A program made the translations under genes and the position numbers. DNA of 64,000 bases from Microbulbifer harenosus (GTDB taxonomy: Bacteria; Pseudomonadota; Gammaproteobacteria; Pseudomonadales; Cellvibrionaceae), in NCBI RefSeq assembly GCF_005771435.1, contig NZ_VANI01000009.1, positions 1 to 64,000 on the forward strand, read 5' to 3'. Positions 1 to 10,403 of this stretch are shown here, one piece after another. Within the stretch, counting starts at the first letter, position 1. The number at the start of each line of letters is the position of its first letter. The notes below the pieces were generated by a model. That model was not told the DNA's origin. It made no database searches and saw only the letters and a program-made list of their open reading frames with translations.

Positions 1-96
1 CGGCTAACCATGTGCACTTTATGCGCTGGTCGCTGTCGCTCCCATTATCGCGCATAAAGCGCACAAGGTTAGCCGCGGCTGAGCGCGGCGTTAAGG
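1..96 (+). repeat. Integron attC site, 5' end cut by window
   Basis: Recombination site of an integron cassette array, running off the left edge of the window. The arms ctaaccatgtgc (4-15) and gcacaaggttag (62-73) form a long imperfect inverted repeat. It is followed by the L'-like box gcggctga and the R' core gttaagg (90-96) where IntI cuts. The long hairpin with a central 'gtcgct..cgctccca' stretch recurs in the sites at 559-676 and 844-952, as expected of attC sites from one resident array. Confidence 0.85.
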
Positions 97-109
97 CACC
101 GAGTTACCC

Positions 110-559
110 ATGAAGATCGTGCGCGATACAAGGTTAGAAGAGTTCAAACGAATTGAAGATCTACTATACGGGATCAACTACGAAGTTTGGTTCAACCTCT
201 ATGGTCCTACCAATCCCGATGTGCCATTGGAGGAGATCCTGAGAAAATTGATCTCGGAGAATTGTAGAATATCCGATGTAGTGTCTTCGTCCCCACAGAA
301 AGTCGTCTCCGAAATTATGGAAATGGTTTTTTATGATGGAGACAAAAGTGCAGGTCCGTTGGAATTAGAGTCAAAAAAAGCAGAAATAGCCAAATTACTG
401 AGTAATGTATTTACACGAATAAATATTGAGCAAGCAGAGTCGGTTGCAAAGTTTGAGTTTAAGAAAGGTCATCCGGCTTATCCTGTATTTTGGGATTTTG
501 CTTGTGATATACAATCAAAGGGGCAGCGCTGGGTATTCATTGGTTCTAGCAGTGACTAG
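110..559 (+). CDS. Integron cassette ORF, 149 aa, unknown function
   Basis: First complete cassette gene, 13 bp after the R' core of the upstream attC and ending at the first base of the next attC, which is the usual cassette geometry. The product is soluble and has no signal peptide or membrane segment. Near the C-terminus it has a GHPAYPVFWDFA stretch followed by a strand ending WVFIG; I do not recognise a family. The base composition is more AT-rich than that of the chromosomal genes further right, as is common for captured cassettes. No promoter is evident; expression may depend on read-through or a cassette promoter. Confidence 0.75.
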   Translation: MKIVRDTRLEEFKRIEDLLYGINYEVWFNLYGPTNPDVPLEEILRKLISENCRISDVVSSSPQKVVSEIMEMVFYDGDKSAGPLELESKKAEIAKLLSNVFTRINIEQAESVAKFEFKKGHPAYPVFWDFACDIQSKGQRWVFIGSSSD

Positions 560-676
560 CCTTAACAAAGCAATGCAGCCGACGGCCAACTTTGCGCACT
601 TTTTGCGCGGTCGCTCCGCTCCCATTTTCGCGCAAAAAGCGCACAAACTTGGCCGCGGCTGATTGCGGCGTTAAGC
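559..676 (+). repeat. Integron attC site, complete (118 bp)
   Basis: The most complete attC in the window. Its R''-side box is ccttaac (560-566), its L'' box is around cagccgacggcc, its L' box is around ggccgcggctga, and its R' core is gttaagc (670-676). The arms aactttgcgcactttttgcgcg and cgcgcaaaaagcgcacaaactt pair into a long stem with the loop region ggtcgctccgctcccatttt. Its length of about 118 bp puts it with the long superintegron-type sites. Confidence 0.9.
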
Positions 677-685
677 GAATCAATA

Positions 686-988
686 GTGAACGAAGAAGAA
701 AAAATTCTAAAGCAGTGGGTTGCGCTGAAAGAAGCAGGGGTGGAAAGAGCCAAGTTTGCCTCAAGAAAGCTGTTTTTCATTGGAATTTTGCTAACAGGAA
801 TTGTTGCGGTCCTAATGTTTTTTAAGGCCAATTCAATTTTTTCGGCCCTCCGCGGGACAGCTTACCTTGTGCACGTTTTGCGCGGGTCGCTGCGCTCCCA
901 TTTTCGCGCAAAACGCGCACAAGGTAAGCTGCCCCTGCCGGCGGCGTATGTGCCCGAGTTACCCCCAAAAAGTTTGCAGTCGAGGTAA
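686..988 (+). CDS. Integron cassette ORF, small membrane protein
   Basis: Cassette ORF with a GTG start 10 bp after the R' core. Residues 1-27 are charged, and one hydrophobic segment (about residues 28-47, LFFIGILLTGIVAVLMFF) suggests a single-pass inner-membrane peptide. The reading frame stays open through the next attC hairpin (844-952), so roughly the last 45 residues (YLVHVLRGSLRSHF and on) are translation of the recombination site rather than of a conserved protein. The native protein may have ended earlier before a rearrangement. Function unknown. Confidence 0.55.
   Translation: MNEEEKILKQWVALKEAGVERAKFASRKLFFIGILLTGIVAVLMFFKANSIFSALRGTAYLVHVLRGSLRSHFRAKRAQGKLPLPAAYVPELPPKSLQSR
844..952 (+). 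repeat. Decayed integron attC site
   Basis: The arms cagcttaccttgtgcacgttttgcgcg and cgcgcaaaacgcgcacaaggtaagctg form a near-perfect stem like that of the other attC sites. The R' core, however, reads gtatgtg (946-952), which lacks one T compared with a gttatgtg-type core, and no clear R'' box is visible. The bases after it (cccgagttaccc) resemble those after the first attC (caccgagttaccc). Probably a mutated attC that is now poor or inactive. Confidence 0.65.
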
Positions 989-990
989 GT

Positions 991-1260
991 ATGGCTAAAA
1001 GAAAAGAGTCCAAATCAATACCTGAAACTGAAATTCCAAACGTAGGAATGGTCCAGCCGGGAAAAGTTCTGGAGCATCCTTTGTTTGGTGTTGGAACGGT
1101 GCTTGAAATTGCTCAGTGGGATTCGGGTGATATTACAATAAGTATTGATTTCAATGAGCGTGGCTCAAAGTGGCTTGTTCCGGCTTTAGCAAACTTAGCT
1201 GAGCCATCCAATAGGAAAAGTAGGGGAGGGTTCATTTCCAGGCTATTTGGAAAGCAGTAA
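991..1260 (+). CDS. Integron cassette ORF, small Tudor-like (UvrD/PcrA C-terminal type) protein
   Basis: 89-residue cassette protein. After a lysine-rich N-terminus, residues about 25-68 (GKVLEHPLFGVGTVLEI .. ISIDFNERGSKWLV) fit the small beta-barrel found at the C-terminus of UvrD/PcrA helicases and in some stand-alone proteins: G-x-V-x-H-P-x-F-G-x-G-T-V, an acidic turn, then a strand with F..x-G-x-K-x-L. In PcrA this module contacts RNA polymerase. The assignment rests on pattern recognition only. It lies between a decayed attC and a truncated attC, so its cassette is probably no longer mobile. Confidence 0.65.
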   Translation: MAKRKESKSIPETEIPNVGMVQPGKVLEHPLFGVGTVLEIAQWDSGDITISIDFNERGSKWLVPALANLAEPSNRKSRGGFISRLFGKQ

Positions 1261-1306
1261 TGGCCGCAGCGCATAAAGTAAGCCGCCGCTGAGCACAGCG
1301 TTAAAT
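1258..1306 (+). repeat. Truncated integron attC site (3' half only)
   Basis: Only the 3' half is left. The string gcgcataaagtaagccgccgctgagcacagcgttaaat lines up with the 3' arm, L' box and R' core (gttaaat, 1300-1306) of the first attC, but no 5' arm pairs with it. The R' TTAA also contains the stop codon of the reverse-strand ccdB. Confidence 0.7.
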
Positions 1307-1618
1307 ACCAATAATGGCAAAATCTAGAGCGGCTAAAATTTCCGCTCGAATGTGTTCGAGAGTACCAACGGGATTTTTCAATTTGCTAGTCGGCATTGAA
1401 GCGATTTGTGGGGTAAGTATTAGAAGCTCCTCGCCGTCATACTCGATTATCGGCGTTAGCTTGCCTAAATTCTCGTTTCGAAAATATTTTAAACGGCCGA
1501 GTGGAAGCACGATCCTTGTGCCTATATCTGAAATATGTTCGTGCTGAATATCCAGGATAAAGGGGAAGGCTTGCTGGGTGTTTTTGCTGGGATTTTTGTA
1601 TACGTCAAATTGAGACAT
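1301..1618 (-). CDS. ccdB: CcdB-family toxin (DNA gyrase poison)
   Basis: 105-residue CcdB family toxin, taken from ATG 1618; a TTG one codon upstream is also possible. CcdB toxins trap the GyrA subunit of gyrase on cleaved DNA. Family traits visible: an MSQFDVYKN start, a strand with RIVLPLGRLKYF, an acidic EYDGEELLILTPQIAS segment and a C-terminal GI pair, the end that contacts gyrase and CcdA. The tryptophan before GI in F-plasmid CcdB is isoleucine here (FAIIGI), as I recall for Vibrio superintegron CcdB ending ITGI. It starts inside the stop of ccdA (TGATG), so the pair is translationally coupled, and is transcribed against the cassette direction, common for toxin-antitoxin cassettes. 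Confidence 0.9.
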   Translation of the reverse strand: MSQFDVYKNPSKNTQQAFPFILDIQHEHISDIGTRIVLPLGRLKYFRNENLGKLTPIIEYDGEELLILTPQIASMPTSKLKNPVGTLEHIRAEILAALDFAIIGI

Positions 1619-1863
1619 CAAAAAGTTCTAAACTCGTCGCCGAAGCAGCCATGTTCTTCCACAAACTCGTTGTAGGCCTTTATTGCCGCCTTGTGTTCGT
1701 CTTTCCACTTTTGAGCCTCACGCTTGGCTAGCTCTTGGCTCAAGGCTTGCTCTAAAGTGGCAGACAAATTGATATGCATTGATCTAGATTTGACCAATAA
1801 GTCACTATTTATGCTGAGATTTGTTGCCTTTTTGGGGGCATTTGCGTCAAAAAGAGGATTCAT
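1618..1863 (-). CDS. ccdA: CcdA-family antitoxin
   Basis: 81-residue antitoxin upstream of ccdB. The start chosen is ATG 1863, preceded by GGGAG seven bases upstream; the longer reading frame from 1962 has no such site and would run nearly into the attC. The N-terminal half (KKATNLSINSDLLVKSRSMHINLSATLE) fits a ribbon-helix-helix DNA-binding domain for operon autoregulation. The C-terminal half ends EHGCFGDEFRTF, the family's toxin-binding tail. Labile antitoxin plus stable toxin would penalise loss of the array end. Confidence 0.9.
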   Translation of the reverse strand: MNPLFDANAPKKATNLSINSDLLVKSRSMHINLSATLEQALSQELAKREAQKWKDEHKAAIKAYNEFVEEHGCFGDEFRTF

Positions 1864-1960
1864 GTTGGGGCTCCCGGCAATGCGCATATCTATGCGCATC
1901 CGAATGGTAGGTCGAATTTCCATGGTTTTCAACCAGTAATGTAGCCCGGAGCCCGATAGC

Positions 1961-2011
1961 ATTTAACAAGGCTTGGCTACTAGCTTGACTCATAACCGGG
2001 TTAGCTGCGGG
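1961..2011 (+). repeat. Terminal integron attC remnant
   Basis: An R''-type box atttaac (1961-1967) begins an attC-like sequence (aaggcttggctac .. aaccgggttagctgcggg) that matches the L'' and L' boxes, but no gttrrry core follows. It closes the ccdAB cassette and marks the right end of the array. The loss of R' would prevent excision of this last cassette. Nothing recognisable lies between here and the tRNA terminator at 2155. Confidence 0.6.
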
Positions 2012-2154
2012 TCTGTATCTATGTCTGTGACTGATCGGCTGATATTAGTCGGAAGGATGGTGCGTAGCCCTATATTTGGGGGTGTGAGGAGGCTGGACAG
2101 CCGATCAAAGCTGGAAGTTGTCTGCTGTCTTGAGGGGGAAAAGGTGCTTCAAAC

Positions 2155-2184
2155 AAAAAAGCCCGATCCTTTCGGATCGGGCTT
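2155..2184 (-). terminator. Rho-independent terminator of tRNA-Arg
   Basis: On the minus strand an 11-bp perfect stem (aagcccgatcc / ggatcgggctt) with a gaaa loop is followed by a run of T, directly downstream of tRNA-Arg. Confidence 0.9.
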
Positions 2185-2191
2185 CTCTATT

Positions 2192-2268
2192 TGGCGCACT
2201 CGGGAGGATTCGAACCTCCGACCGCTCGGTTCGTAGCCGAGTACTCTATCCAGCTGAGCTACGAGTGC
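2192..2268 (-). tRNA. tRNA-Arg (anticodon ACG)
   Basis: 77-nt cloverleaf including an encoded CCA. The acceptor pair is gcactcg / cgagtgc with G as discriminator, the D arm is agctcagctggatagagt, the anticodon stem is ctcgg/ccgag around loop ctACGaa, and the T arm is ggaggttcgaatcctcc. It reads CGU/CGC/CGA after A34-to-inosine editing. Transcribed alone. Confidence 0.97.
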
Positions 2269-2284
2269 GTCGTTGTGGTTGCGA

Positions 2285-2313
2285 ACTATAGTGATCTGCT
2301 TTGGCTTCGTCAA
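2285..2313 (-). promoter_or_regulatory. Promoter of tRNA-Arg
   Basis: On the minus strand a TTGACG -35 box (2308-2313) and a TATAGT -10 box (2285-2290) are separated by 17 bp. The -10 box lies 16 bp upstream of the tRNA 5' end. A good sigma-70 match. Confidence 0.8.
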
Positions 2314-2862
2314 CTATTTTTTAAAGATTTTTTGTAAAAACTCTTTAAAAATCCGCAGGTTACCGAGCTTTTGGGACTGCCGAAGTCGGCTGCTTCAACT
2401 CGATAGGGCGCGCATATTGCCTTGGCCGGCGGTGCTTTGCAAGCATTTTTTGACGACCGCTATGATAAGGGATGGTGGAATCCTGCGGCGTGCTGACCGG
2501 CAAACCACGAGGCCCTGCGCGGGGGCTCTTGTGGCTCGCACGGGCTAAAGGGCGCGTTCGGAGAGAGGAGGGGCTTCACTCGGGGCCGTTCGTGGGAATG
2601 ACTACCTGTTTCTCGATGAGAATGTGCGCAGAGTTGGGCAGGGCGTCTTTCTGTGCATTATTTTTGAGCAATGCACACAATACCGAGTTCGGAGGCGGTA
2701 GACCTGGCGGTAGTTTTCGGTGTTGAATTCTAACAGCACGCACCTGGGTGTCGTGCCGACGGGCAGCGGGCACCGGAGCGCGAACTTAGGTAGCAGGTGG
2801 TGAATATGGAGCGCAAAAAAATTGCACAGGAAGTATTCAACAGTGGCTGTTTCCAGCATAAA
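2314..2862. other. Intergenic stretch without a recognised gene
   Basis: About 550 bp between the tRNA-Arg promoter and the 3' end of polX. Short open frames exist on both strands, but none has a ribosome-binding site, a recognisable sequence or a neighbour that would explain it. No clear terminator for polX is seen. Confidence 0.5.
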
Positions 2863-4581
2863 TTATCTTTTAAACAGTTCCAGCAACTGATTGCGCGGCA
2901 GACAGTTGATTACGTCTTTTACTTCCAGCCAGCCGCGACGTGCCTGGTCGATACCACAGCGCATATGCTTAAGGTCTGACGTGCTGTGGGCATCAGATGC
3001 AATGGAGATCCTTACGCCCATATCCTTTGCCATCTTGCAGCCTTCGTCTGTCAGGTCAAGTCGCTGAGGTTGCGCATTGAGTTCAATAAAGCAACCACGC
3101 TCTTTGGCGGCCTCAAGGATTTTTTCCAGGTTTGTATCATAGGGATCTCGCTCATTGATTAGACGACCGCTGGGATGTGCGAGAACATGAAAGTAGGGGT
3201 TGTCCATTGCGCGCAATATGCGCTCTGTCTGTTTCTTGCGGGAGAGATCGAATTTCTGGTGGATAGCACAGACTGTGAAGTCGAGTTTTTTGAGAATGTC
3301 ATCGGGGTAGTCGAGGCGACCATCTTCCAGAATGTCCACCTCGCTGGACTTGAGCAGAACGATATTTTCAAGTTGCGCGTTCAGCTCGTCGATTTCATCC
3401 AGATGTCTGGATAATTGATCTCTATCCAGGCCGCTGGCGATGGAAAGGCTCCTGGAGTGCTCGGTAATGGCGAGATATTCATAGCCCAGTTTTTCCGCGG
3501 CCTTGGCCATTTCCTTCAATGAATGATGGCCATCGCTCGCCTTGGTGTGAGTGTGGAGGTTACCGCGAATGTCGCTCAAGGTAATTAGCCTGGGTAGGGA
3601 GCCGTCAGCGGCGGCATCCAGTTCACCGCGATTTTCTCGCAGTTCAGGTTCGATATATTTCCGGTCGATACATTCGTATACTGATTCTTCTGTTTCACCG
3701 GCAATGCGTTCATTATCTTCGAATACACCATATTCATTGATTTTATAGCCCTTCTTGGTGCCTAATTTACGCAAGGCGATGTTGTGGGCTTTGGAACCGG
3801 TAAAATAGATCTTTGCTGCGCCGTAGCTTTCTTCCGGGACAACACGTACGTCTACCTGCATTCCTGAGCGCAGGTAAACCGTAGAGCGTGTTTCGCCCTT
3901 GGACACGACTTCTTCCACATCGTCGTACCTGATGAAATGATTCATCACTGGGGAACTGTCCTTTGCTGTGATAAGTATGTCCAGGTCGCCGACAGTTTCT
4001 TTGCGGCGACGATAGCTTCCTGCGATGATGATATTTCCAATACCTTTGGCGTCTTTCAGATAGTCGAGTAGGGGGGCCGCAATCTCCTCGGCATCGATGA
4101 GCCGGGTACGCTGTTCATTGCCAGAGTATTTCTCCAGGCGTAGCTTGATTTTTTCTGCGCTTTTGTTGCCAAAACCCGAAATTTTCTGGACTTTCCCTGC
4201 CTTGATTGCCTCTTCAAGGTCATTCAGTGACTGGATGTCGAGCTCTTCGTACAGTTTGCGTACGCGCTTTGGTCCCAAACCTTCTATTTTCATCAGTTCG
4301 CTCAACGCTGGAGGTGTACGGTCCTCTACTTCTTGCAGCAATGGCAGCTCTCCGGTCATTACCATGGTCTGTATTTTTTCTGCGAGATCGTCACCGATGT
4401 TGGGCAGCTTGCTCAGGTTCTCACCGTCGTCCAGCATGTCGGACATACTACGCGGATAGCCGCGTACCGTGCTGGCTGCTTTGCGGTATGCGCGCACACG
4501 AAAGGAATTTGCGCCCTCTATTTCAAGCAGGTTGGCGAGCCGGTTGAGTTTGGTAGCGATCTCACGGTTGTGAATAGGCAT
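2863..4581 (-). CDS. polX: Family X DNA polymerase with PHP exonuclease domain
   Basis: Bacterial/archaeal PolX of 572 aa, counted from the ATG at 4581 (MPIHNREIA); the frame is open 87 bp further up. N-terminal 8-kDa-like region with helix-hairpin-helix motifs (LPNIGDDLAEKI, IEGLGPKRVRKL, ISGFGNKSAEKI), then the nucleotidyltransferase core GSYRRRKETVGDLDILI with the paired DxD aspartates and a third in VDVRVV. The C-terminal PHP domain carries metal ligands HTHTKASDGHH, ITEHS, CAIHQK, LAHPSGR and ASDAHS for 3'-5' exonuclease and AP-site trimming. Such enzymes fill short gaps in base-excision repair. It lies 115 bp downstream of the ligase gene, suggesting one transcript and a gap-fill/seal partnership. 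Confidence 0.95.
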   Translation of the reverse strand: MPIHNREIATKLNRLANLLEIEGANSFRVRAYRKAASTVRGYPRSMSDMLDDGENLSKLPNIGDDLAEKIQTMVMTGELPLLQEVEDRTPPALSELMKIEGLGPKRVRKLYEELDIQSLNDLEEAIKAGKVQKISGFGNKSAEKIKLRLEKYSGNEQRTRLIDAEEIAAPLLDYLKDAKGIGNIIIAGSYRRRKETVGDLDILITAKDSSPVMNHFIRYDDVEEVVSKGETRSTVYLRSGMQVDVRVVPEESYGAAKIYFTGSKAHNIALRKLGTKKGYKINEYGVFEDNERIAGETEESVYECIDRKYIEPELRENRGELDAAADGSLPRLITLSDIRGNLHTHTKASDGHHSLKEMAKAAEKLGYEYLAITEHSRSLSIASGLDRDQLSRHLDEIDELNAQLENIVLLKSSEVDILEDGRLDYPDDILKKLDFTVCAIHQKFDLSRKKQTERILRAMDNPYFHVLAHPSGRLINERDPYDTNLEKILEAAKERGCFIELNAQPQRLDLTDEGCKMAKDMGVRISIASDAHSTSDLKHMRCGIDQARRGWLEVKDVINCLPRNQLLELFKR

Positions 4582-4696
4582 GGTAGAGGTCTCGTCACTG
4601 GGAATGGCCAGGGCTGATGGCTTCAGAATAGTTGGGTGGTGAATGCGTGATTGCACGACGGCCTCCACAGAATGCTCTCACGTCAACTCATAGAGA

Positions 4697-6792
<2,096 letters not shown>

Positions 6793-6908
6793 CTAATCTA
6801 CTGCCGCCGTGGGATTAGGTTATTGACCAGGGGGGAGTATAGAAGGAAGTGCAAACCCTCGGCGCGGCAACAGGCGTCGGGTTTGGCCGGGATGTGGTAC
6901 GGACGGAA

Positions 6909-7937
6909 TCAGGCAGCTTCAATTTCTCGTGGGCTGTTACCCAGCTGGCGGGCAAAGGCCTGTTCAAGCAGTTCCGGTTCGCGCAGCCGCTTGATTTCCT
7001 CAAAAAAATGCGCGGCCTGGGGATAGCTGAGTTTCAGATATGCCAGCCATTGCTTGATGCGGTTGCCGAGATATTTCCCAGGATAATCTGAACGGGTGGT
7101 CTCGTAATAGCGGTACAGCAGCGCAACAATCTTTGACCAGCTCATAGGCTCATAGGGTTGGTTGCTACAATAAGCTCGGATCTGCAGGCCGATATCCGGA
7201 CGCGCCAGCAGGCTGCGGCCGAACATGAAGGCATTGCAGCCGGTCACGTCGCGGCAGCGCAGAAAATCCTGCACGGTCCACAGATCGCCGTTGGCAATGA
7301 CTGGAATGTCGATGTGCTGGCGGATTTCACCGATGTACTCCCAGTAGGCGGGTGGGCGATAGCCATCCACCTTCGAGCGGGCGTGCACGGCGAGTTCCGA
7401 GGCGCCGCCGGCTTCTGCGGCGCGGGCATTGTCGAGGTAACTGCGGCGGTCTTCGTAGCCAAGGCGGATTTTTGCTGACACCGGGACGTCCACGGGGACA
7501 GCCTTGCGCACCGCTGCAACAATGCCTTCTACCCGCGATGGCGACTGCAACAGGCAGGCGCCGCCGTCGCTATTGTTGACAGACTTGGCCGGGCAGCCAA
7601 AGTTCAGGTCGATGGCGCGCGCGCCGGCCTCTACGGCACGGGCGGCATTACAGGCCATGGATTCGGGGTTGCCGCCCAGCAGTTGCAACTTCACGGGAGT
7701 GCCGCTCGGGGTTGCCGCTCCCTGTTCCAGTTCGGGGCAGAAGCGGGTGAACACCTTGCGTGGCAACTTGGTATGGGTAACCCGCACGAATTCCGTAACG
7801 CACACATCAATGCCGCCGATGGCGGAGAGCAGCTCGCGCACATGGTGGTCGATGACGCCTTCCATTGGTGCCTGGTAGATTTTCAGTGCATAAGAAGCTT
7901 CGCTGTGGGGTGTGGAATAAGTTTGCTGGTCGCGCAT
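6909..7937 (-). CDS. dusC: tRNA-dihydrouridine(16) synthase
   Basis: FMN/NADPH-dependent enzyme that reduces U16 of tRNA. The start of DusC proteins (LLAPMEGVLD) corresponds to IYQAPMEGVIDHHV here, so ATG 7937 (342 aa) is chosen over the far upstream start at 8177, which would add 80 residues of no resemblance; neither has a clear ribosome-binding site. CVTEFVRV is the DusC form of this motif. The catalytic cysteine is in NFGCPAKSVNNSDGGACLL, and HARSKVDGYRPPAYW and IPVIANGDLW line the phosphate site. The C-terminal helical tail is present. Divergent from oadG. Confidence 0.93.
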   Translation of the reverse strand: MRDQQTYSTPHSEASYALKIYQAPMEGVIDHHVRELLSAIGGIDVCVTEFVRVTHTKLPRKVFTRFCPELEQGAATPSGTPVKLQLLGGNPESMACNAARAVEAGARAIDLNFGCPAKSVNNSDGGACLLQSPSRVEGIVAAVRKAVPVDVPVSAKIRLGYEDRRSYLDNARAAEAGGASELAVHARSKVDGYRPPAYWEYIGEIRQHIDIPVIANGDLWTVQDFLRCRDVTGCNAFMFGRSLLARPDIGLQIRAYCSNQPYEPMSWSKIVALLYRYYETTRSDYPGKYLGNRIKQWLAYLKLSYPQAAHFFEEIKRLREPELLEQAFARQLGNSPREIEAA

Positions 7938-8224
7938 GTGCAGGGTTACGGCTTGCAAGGAAGATGGCTCGGGCGCGTATTGTACGTAATCAGTGATCCA
8001 TATGCGCAATTTTTCGGCAGTCGGATGCCATTCCTGAGCCTTTGATGAGTTGGTCGAATCTGGTAGTGAAAATGAGCGAAAACACCGGCTTTGTTCTGGA
8101 TCTTGGTTGCTTCTGTAACTAATAAGTGTTTGATTTTTAAGGGATCTTGTATTGATAATGTGGCCCGCTTGATTCACAGCAAAGCAATAACAAACCTATT
8201 TACGAGCAAAGAAGCGAGGGGAAG

Positions 8225-8473
8225 GTGGAGCAATCACTGTTGCAGCAAGGTCTTGATATCACGCTGTTCGGCATGGGCATCGTGTTCACGTTTCTACTAC
8301 TGCTCGTGATCTGCACCAGCATCATGTCTCGCGTAATGACGCGCTTCTTTCCTGAGCCAGAGCCGGTGGCCACGCCGACGAGCGGGGCATCCGTTGCTGA
8401 CCCCGCCAGCGATTCGCACCTCAGAAAAGTCATCGAGACCGCGATCAGGCAACACCGCAACAAGCGCCGCTGA
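8225..8473 (+). CDS. oadG: Oxaloacetate decarboxylase gamma subunit
   Basis: Short (82 aa) membrane-anchor subunit. One transmembrane helix lies near the N-terminus (LFGMGIVFTFLLLLVICTSI, residues about 14-33), followed by a Pro-rich linker (PEPEPVATP) and a basic tail. The gamma subunit holds the alpha and beta subunits together and carries the Zn site. GTG start with GAGGGGAA just upstream. First gene of oadGAB; its identity is strengthened by what follows. Confidence 0.88.
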   Translation: MEQSLLQQGLDITLFGMGIVFTFLLLLVICTSIMSRVMTRFFPEPEPVATPTSGASVADPASDSHLRKVIETAIRQHRNKRR

Positions 8474-8601
8474 TATCTGCCGATACATTGCCGGGGCGAA
8501 TACACCACAGAATGCAAGACGACCCGTAGCTCTTCGCCAGTGCTTCGGGTGTCCACGCAAATTTTCAGATTCAAAGATCAATTTTCCAAGAGAGACGACC
8601 C

Positions 8602-10392
8602 ATGACTGAGGTTAAAAAGCCCCTGGGGATTACAGATGTAGTCCTTCGCGACGCCCACCAGTCGCTGTTCGCAACCCGCCTGCGGCTGGATGACATGCTG
8701 CCGATTGCGGAGAAGCTGGATAAGGTCGGTTTTTGGTCTCTTGAGTCATGGGGCGGCGCCACCTTCGATGCGTGCATCCGCTACCTCGGCGAAGACCCAT
8801 GGGAGCGTATCCGCGAGCTGAAAAAAGCCATGCCGAACACCCCGCAGCAGATGCTGTTTCGCGGCCAGAACATCCTCGGCTACCGCCACTACGCGGACGA
8901 TGTAGTGGAAAAATTCGTCGAGCGCGCGGCTACCAATGGCGTGGACGTCTTCCGCGTGTTCGATGCCATGAACGACATGCGCAACCTGCAGACGGCGCTG
9001 GCCGCGGTGAAAAAGCAGGGTAAGCACGCGCAGGGCACTATCTCGTACACCGTGAGTCCGGTACACACGATGGATATGTGGGTGGACCTCGGCCGCCAGA
9101 TCGAGGACATGGGTGCGGATTCCATTGCGATCAAGGATATGGCTGGCCTGCTGCGTCCCTACGAGGGCTTTGAGCTGGTGACCCGGCTCAAGGCCGCGGT
9201 GGATATCCCGATCCACATGCAGTGTCATGCCACTACTGGCCTGTCCACCGCCACCGCGCTGAAGTGCGTGGAAGCGGGCATCGACAATATCGACACGGCG
9301 ATTTCCTCCATGTCCATGACCTATGGCCACAGTCCCACGGAGGCGGTGGTGGCGATTCTCGAGGGCACCGAGCGCGATACCGGTCTCGATATCAAGCTGC
9401 TGGAAGAAATTGCGGCTTATTTCCGCGAAGTGCGCAAGAAGTACGCGAAGTTCGAAGGCTCCCTGCGCGGAGTGGATTCCCGCATCCTAGTGGCCCAGGT
9501 ACCCGGTGGCATGCTGACCAATATGGAAAACCAGCTGCGTGAGCAGGGCGCGGGCGATCGCCTCGATGAGGTGTTGGAGGAAATCCCACGCGTGCGCAAA
9601 GACCTGGGTTTTATCCCGCTGGTAACCCCGACCTCCCAGATCGTGGGTACCCAGGCGGTACTCAATGTGCTCACCGGAGAGCGCTACAAGTCTATCTCCA
9701 AAGAAACGGCCGCCGTCCTCAAGGGCGAGTATGGAGCGACCCCGGCAGACATGAACAAAGAACTGCAGGATCGTGTGCTGGACGGCGCCGAACCCGTCAC
9801 CTGCCGCCCGGCGGACTTGCTGTCGCCGGAAGTGGACAAACTGGCGGCGGAGCTGCAACAGAAGGCGGCGGAAGATTCCATCGCGCTCACCAGTGGCGAA
9901 GGCGAAATCGACGACGTACTGACTTACGCACTGTTCCCGCAGATCGGTCTCAAATTCTTGAAAAACCGCGGTAACCCGTCGGCATTTGAGCCTGTTCCCA
10001 CCGGTAAAGAGGGCGCTGAGATCAAGAACGATCAGGGTGAGAGTGTCTACACCGTTTCCGTGGAAGGACAGAGCTACACCGTGACCGTGAGCGACGGCGG
10101 GGATCTGACTGGGATGGTCCGCATCGGCGGTGGTACTGCGGCGGGTGTCAGCGCGCCGGCACCGGCGACTGCAGGTAGTGGAACACCGGTCAAAGCGCCG
10201 CTGGCGGGGAATATCTTCAAGGTGCTGGTAAAGCCTGGGGATCAGGTGGCGGAAGGGCAGAGTATTGTGATCCTGGAAGCCATGAAGATGGAGACAGCCA
10301 TCAGTGCGCCGCGTGCTGGCAGCGTGACCGGCGTCAGTATTAAAGAGGGTGATTCTGTGGCCGTGGGCGATGCCCTGCTGACCATCGCGTAA
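8602..10392 (+). CDS. oadA: Oxaloacetate decarboxylase alpha subunit (biotin carboxyltransferase)
   Basis: 596 aa, normal length. N-terminal TIM-barrel carboxyltransferase with metal site [10 protein letters not shown], catalytic lysine in AIKDMAGLL and HMQCHATTG; central PYC/OADA conserved domain; Pro/Ala-rich linker ([10 protein letters not shown]) and a C-terminal biotinyl domain with the biotin-accepting lysine at about residue 562 in EAMKM. It moves CO2 from oxaloacetate to biotin; the membrane beta subunit then decarboxylates carboxybiotin and exports sodium. Twelve bases before oadB. Confidence 0.97.
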   Translation: MTEVKKPLGITDVVLRDAHQSLFATRLRLDDMLPIAEKLDKVGFWSLESWGGATFDACIRYLGEDPWERIRELKKAMPNTPQQMLFRGQNILGYRHYADDVVEKFVERAATNGVDVFRVFDAMNDMRNLQTALAAVKKQGKHAQGTISYTVSPVHTMDMWVDLGRQIEDMGADSIAIKDMAGLLRPYEGFELVTRLKAAVDIPIHMQCHATTGLSTATALKCVEAGIDNIDTAISSMSMTYGHSPTEAVVAILEGTERDTGLDIKLLEEIAAYFREVRKKYAKFEGSLRGVDSRILVAQVPGGMLTNMENQLREQGAGDRLDEVLEEIPRVRKDLGFIPLVTPTSQIVGTQAVLNVLTGERYKSISKETAAVLKGEYGATPADMNKELQDRVLDGAEPVTCRPADLLSPEVDKLAAELQQKAAEDSIALTSGEGEIDDVLTYALFPQIGLKFLKNRGNPSAFEPVPTGKEGAEIKNDQGESVYTVSVEGQSYTVTVSDGGDLTGMVRIGGGTAAGVSAPAPATAGSGTPVKAPLAGNIFKVLVKPGDQVAEGQSIVILEAMKMETAISAPRAGSVTGVSIKEGDSVAVGDALLTIA

Positions 10393-10403
10393 CGGGGGCG
10401 AAA

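Noticed and set aside
1973..2236. Plus-strand ORF of 87 aa running into the tRNA-Arg gene
   Set aside because: It overlaps the terminator and the antisense of the tRNA, and has no ribosome-binding site.
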